From positions 1 to 21,503 of the forward strand of contig JBBRHF010000061.1 of the NCBI GenBank assembly GCA_038223055.1: DNA of 21,503 nt. The letters are read 5' to 3'. Of the stretch, positions 20,885-21,503 are shown piece by piece; position 1 is the first letter of the stretch; every line of letters begins with the position of its first letter. Below the pieces are notes generated by a model that worked only from the letters and a program-made list of their open reading frames with translations, made no database searches and was not told the origin of the DNA. This DNA comes from JBBRHF01 sp038223055 (lineage in GTDB: Bacteria > Actinomycetota > Actinomycetes > JACCUZ01). The translations under genes were made by a program, and so were the position numbers.

Positions 20885-21503
20885 ACGTACGGCGGGGAGG
20901 CGCCCTGTCCCGCGCCACCGCCCTGCTCGCGGTCTCGCTGCTCGTCGCCTTCGTTGCACCGGCCACCGCGCACGCCGAGTCGGCCGACCACGCCAAGGCC
21001 GCGGCCACCGTCGCAGCCGCCAGGGTCACGGCACTCGAGCCGGCGGTCAGAACGGCTCTTCGGGACTACCGGACCGCCCAGCGTTCCGTGGCGAGCGGGG
21101 TCTCGGCCAGTGTCGGGGCCGACGCCACCGCCGACGCGGCCTTCCTCCAAGCAACCACCCGCCGCCGCGAACTGTCCGCCCGGGCCCGGGCCCTCTACAT
21201 GTCCGGCGGGACGGCGGCGCTCTATGCCAGCGTGCTGCGGGCGAGCAACCCCGCCGACGCTCTGCACCGGGTGGGCTACGTGCAGCGCGTGCTGCGGGTC
21301 GGCGCCGTCGCGGCCACCACCAGCAGCGCCGCCTCGGCCACCCGGAGCATGGCCGCCGAGCGGCTCAGCGTCGGAGTGACCCACCACGTGGCCACCGCGG
21401 CCACCGTGACCGCGCGCTCCGAGCACCTGTCGGCCCTGCTCGCCGAAGCCGCCGCCGAGCTGACCCGGCTCAGTGGCCAGGCCCGGGGCCTGGCCGTCGC
21501 CGA
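20845..21503 (+). CDS. Secreted coiled-coil protein, N-terminal part (possible NlpC/P60 or similar cell-wall hydrolase)
   Basis: The frame is open from GTG 20845 to the right edge, 219 codons, and has no stop. A basic n-region is followed by a hydrophobic stretch ALLAVSLLVAFVAPATAHA (about residues 28-46), ending in a likely signal-peptidase site AHA-ES. After that comes an Ala/Arg/Glu/Asp-rich helical region with long heptad-like stretches (about residues 50-215), including ARALYMSGGTAALYASVLRASNPADALHRVGYVQRVL. This layout is common for the N-terminal coiled coil of actinobacterial peptidoglycan hydrolases of the NlpC/P60 (RipA-like) or M23 types. The catalytic domain would lie beyond the window, so the enzyme class is inference. 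The GTG has AGGAGG only 1 nt away, and GTG 20872 in the second repeat copy is an alternative start. Confidence 0.7.
   Translation, partial: MSQTADVRRVPHVDVRRGGALSRATALLAVSLLVAFVAPATAHAESADHAKAAATVAAARVTALEPAVRTALRDYRTAQRSVASGVSASVGADATADAAFLQATTRRRELSARARALYMSGGTAALYASVLRASNPADALHRVGYVQRVLRVGAVAATTSSAASATRSMAAERLSVGVTHHVATAATVTARSEHLSALLAEAAAELTRLSGQARGLAVA

Overview
The window is a high-GC stretch of chromosome with strong G/C preference at third codon positions, frequent GTG starts, short intergenic gaps and at least one probable leaderless promoter. Together these point to an actinomycete (Actinomycetota). The presence of aspartase next to a Dcu-type C4-dicarboxylate antiporter suggests an organism that can ferment or live with little oxygen. 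I cannot name the genus. There are no tRNA or rRNA genes, insertion sequences, phage genes or CRISPR arrays that I can support.

Layout. 1-363 is the C-terminal end of a CHAD-domain protein. 411-4270 (minus) is an apparent operon, aspA, then a C4-dicarboxylate transporter, then a class V PLP aminotransferase. It would convert aspartate to fumarate plus ammonia and exchange C4 acids across the membrane. 4590-7500 (plus) holds a CAT-type amino-acid permease and an MFS transporter. The MFS gene runs without a stop into the opposite-strand coding signal of a truncated small membrane protein near 7276, which looks like a deletion junction between convergent genes. 7437-10490 (minus) is a three-gene, translationally coupled set: an exported LolA/RseB-like protein, a BcrA-type ABC ATPase whose Q-loop carries Glu, and an ABC-2 permease. 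It is divergent from an OmpR-family response regulator and histidine kinase (10586-12722). The layout suggests an envelope-stress or antimicrobial-peptide detoxification module, with an 11-bp direct repeat between the two arms as the likely regulator site.

12834-17791 (plus) is a complete fructose phosphotransferase operon: 1-phosphofructokinase, EIIA, EIIBC, HPr and Enzyme I. Every step from PEP to fructose-1,6-bisphosphate is encoded in one run, with no FruR-type repressor gene in the window. After it come a stand-alone Tudor/CarD-like small protein (minus), an NAD-dependent epimerase/dehydratase with a leaderless-type promoter (plus), a TrmH/SpoU RNA methyltransferase (minus), a TauE/SafE-type permease (minus), and the N-terminal part of a secreted, probably coiled-coil cell-wall protein that runs off the right edge (plus).

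The least expected pattern is a set of short direct tandem duplications, all at gene boundaries: 2x14 nt at 387-414, 2x15 nt at 4227-4256, 3x15 nt at 11256-11300, 5x14 nt at 15756-15825, and an imperfect 2x27 nt at 20831-20884. Two of them duplicate a start codon with its ribosome-binding-like sequence. One makes a C-rich, G-poor leader before ptsH. They may be slippage-prone sites that adjust translation or termination.
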